Below are positions 63,343 through 64,000 of a DNA stretch of 64,000 bases, one piece after another (position 1 is the stretch's first letter; each line of letters begins with the position of its first letter). The stretch lies in NCBI RefSeq assembly GCF_037389425.1, contig NZ_JBBHKR010000041.1, positions 13,441-77,440 on the forward strand. Direction: 5' to 3'. Source of the DNA: Stygiolobus sp037389425 (lineage in GTDB: Archaea > Thermoproteota > Thermoprotei_A > Sulfolobales > Sulfolobaceae). A model generated the notes under the pieces. The model was given only the letters and a program-made list of their open reading frames with translations, searched no databases and was not told where the DNA came from. The position numbers and the translations under genes are program-made.

Positions 63343-63921
63343 ATGGGTTTTAACGGTATAAGTGGTGCAGTAAATGAACCTGGAGAATTACCGTGGGAAG
63401 TTGTAGTAGGATATTTCGTTGTAGCTCTAGCAATAGTATTCTTTATAGGTAAGAAATATGGAGGCTTAAAGGCGTTCACTACATTGGATCTCGTCTACAT
63501 AGGTATAGGTGGAGCCTTCGGAATGGTATGGGAGTTCTACATAGGAAGCTTCATAGGAAGGTTCCTTCCCAGTACACCTTTTATTGATGTGGGTTTCTGG
63601 GGAAGACTAATAATAGTTTTCATAGTAGCGGGGTTGGTTAGAAAACCCGGTGTAGGTATGTTAACGTTATTCATATATAGTTTTCTATCGGACCTATTTC
63701 ACTATGGTTTCGGAGGAGAACCTATGTTTTTTATATACGAGGCGTTAACGTACGGTCTTTTCGTTGATTTAATGATAGTGTTCACCAAGGGAAAGATATT
63801 CGGTATTGGTTATACTCCAAAAGAAGTAGACCAACCATATGCTGTATCTGTGAGGAGAACTAATGTATTAGCTGCCTTAGACGGTAGACCCAAAATCACC
63901 TCCTTAAAAATAAATCTATAG
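63343..63921 (+). CDS. YkoE-like ECF S-component membrane protein
   Basis: 192 residues from ATG 63343, preceded by GAGG about 5 bp upstream and by TTATAAAT at 63307; the GTG at 63316 lies too close to that box. Five or six membrane helices: 'FTTLDLVYIGIGGAFGMVWEF' and 'RLIIVFIVAGLVRKPGVGML' with 'FGGEPMFFIYEALTYGLFVDL' resemble YkoE, the substrate-binding part of an energy-coupling-factor transporter for hydroxymethylpyrimidine/thiamine. The ATPase and transmembrane partners are not in the window. Confidence 0.65.
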   Translation: MGFNGISGAVNEPGELPWEVVVGYFVVALAIVFFIGKKYGGLKAFTTLDLVYIGIGGAFGMVWEFYIGSFIGRFLPSTPFIDVGFWGRLIIVFIVAGLVRKPGVGMLTLFIYSFLSDLFHYGFGGEPMFFIYEALTYGLFVDLMIVFTKGKIFGIGYTPKEVDQPYAVSVRRTNVLAALDGRPKITSLKINL

Positions 63922-64000
63922 TGTAAATAAGTGTTTTCACTAGATTAATTGTAAAATTCTCTGGATTGAATAAATCTGGAAAAAATAAAAGAATTAATAA
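63922..64000. other. Window end, nothing recognised
   Basis: AT-rich tail after the YkoE-like gene with no feature visible. Confidence 0.3.

Noticed and set aside
1..64000. CRISPR array, tRNA or rRNA genes
   Set aside because: No regularly spaced direct repeats, cloverleaf with conserved TTCRA arm, or rRNA signature was found on reading both strands.

Overview
The window reads as a chromosome segment from a thermoacidophilic crenarchaeon of the Sulfolobales. The evidence is the AT-rich DNA, near-leaderless genes with a TATA-like box about 25-32 bp before the start, frequent GTG/TTG starts, archaeal-type Elp3, Sm-like and Lrs14-like proteins, substrate-binding proteins with an N-terminal membrane anchor and Ser/Thr-rich stalk, many small zinc-ribbon membrane proteins, and an IS605-type tnpB element of crenarchaeal flavour. 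Genus was not determined. I found no rRNA, tRNA or CRISPR array.

Layout. 1-3.9 kb is an eroding accessory strip: a HEPN protein cut by the window edge, an MFS exporter coupled to a wrecked radical-SAM/SPASM maturase, a relic of an IS end, and noncoding repeats. 4-11.5 kb is housekeeping: MsrA, an MFS transporter, Elp3, a SpoIIM-like protein, an RNA m5C methyltransferase, an Sm-like protein, an HxlR regulator beside a CDGSH protein, and an Lrs14-like regulator with a palindrome on its start codon. 11.5-14 kb is AT-rich unknown genes. 14-24 kb carries photolyase followed at once by a membrane Ser/Thr kinase, zinc-ribbon membrane proteins, a short GH1 glycosidase, a second kinase and a dihydrolipoamide-dehydrogenase-like flavoprotein. 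24-34.5 kb holds membrane proteins, a gene split by a -1 frame change at tandem slippery runs, a DHA2 efflux pump, a tnpB element that interrupts a small gene, a TRIC-type membrane protein, TenA and a LEA-like protein. 34.5-47.7 kb has a 1-Cys peroxiredoxin, an ammonium transporter, the TldD/TldE pair, a metallophosphoesterase, a group of small-molecule enzymes (racemase-like, alpha/beta hydrolase, hotdog thioesterase, MBL hydrolase) and a hydratase broken by one in-frame stop. 47.7-57.9 kb is a peptide/sugar-type ABC operon, a third kinase translationally coupled to a HEPN/PaREP1 protein, a methyltransferase and an SRPBCC protein. 58-64 kb has an amino-acid permease, an MFS transporter, a beta-carbonic-anhydrase-like protein, two coupled unknown genes, a candidate C/D box sRNA and a YkoE-like membrane protein.

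The strongest unusual signals are: (i) three paralogous membrane-anchored eukaryotic-type kinases sharing an otherwise unfamiliar WDPxxW-YGY signature, two of which carry beta-modules usually seen outside the cell; (ii) a zinc-ribbon gene whose two halves are joined by two consecutive in-phase U_UUU_UUG slippery heptamers; (iii) a structured DNA element present once as the leader of tnpB and once alone; (iv) a TnpB with a non-canonical third RuvC motif; and (v) a kinase gene overlapping a ribbon-helix-helix + HEPN gene. All functional calls come from reading sequence and motifs by eye; no database search was run.
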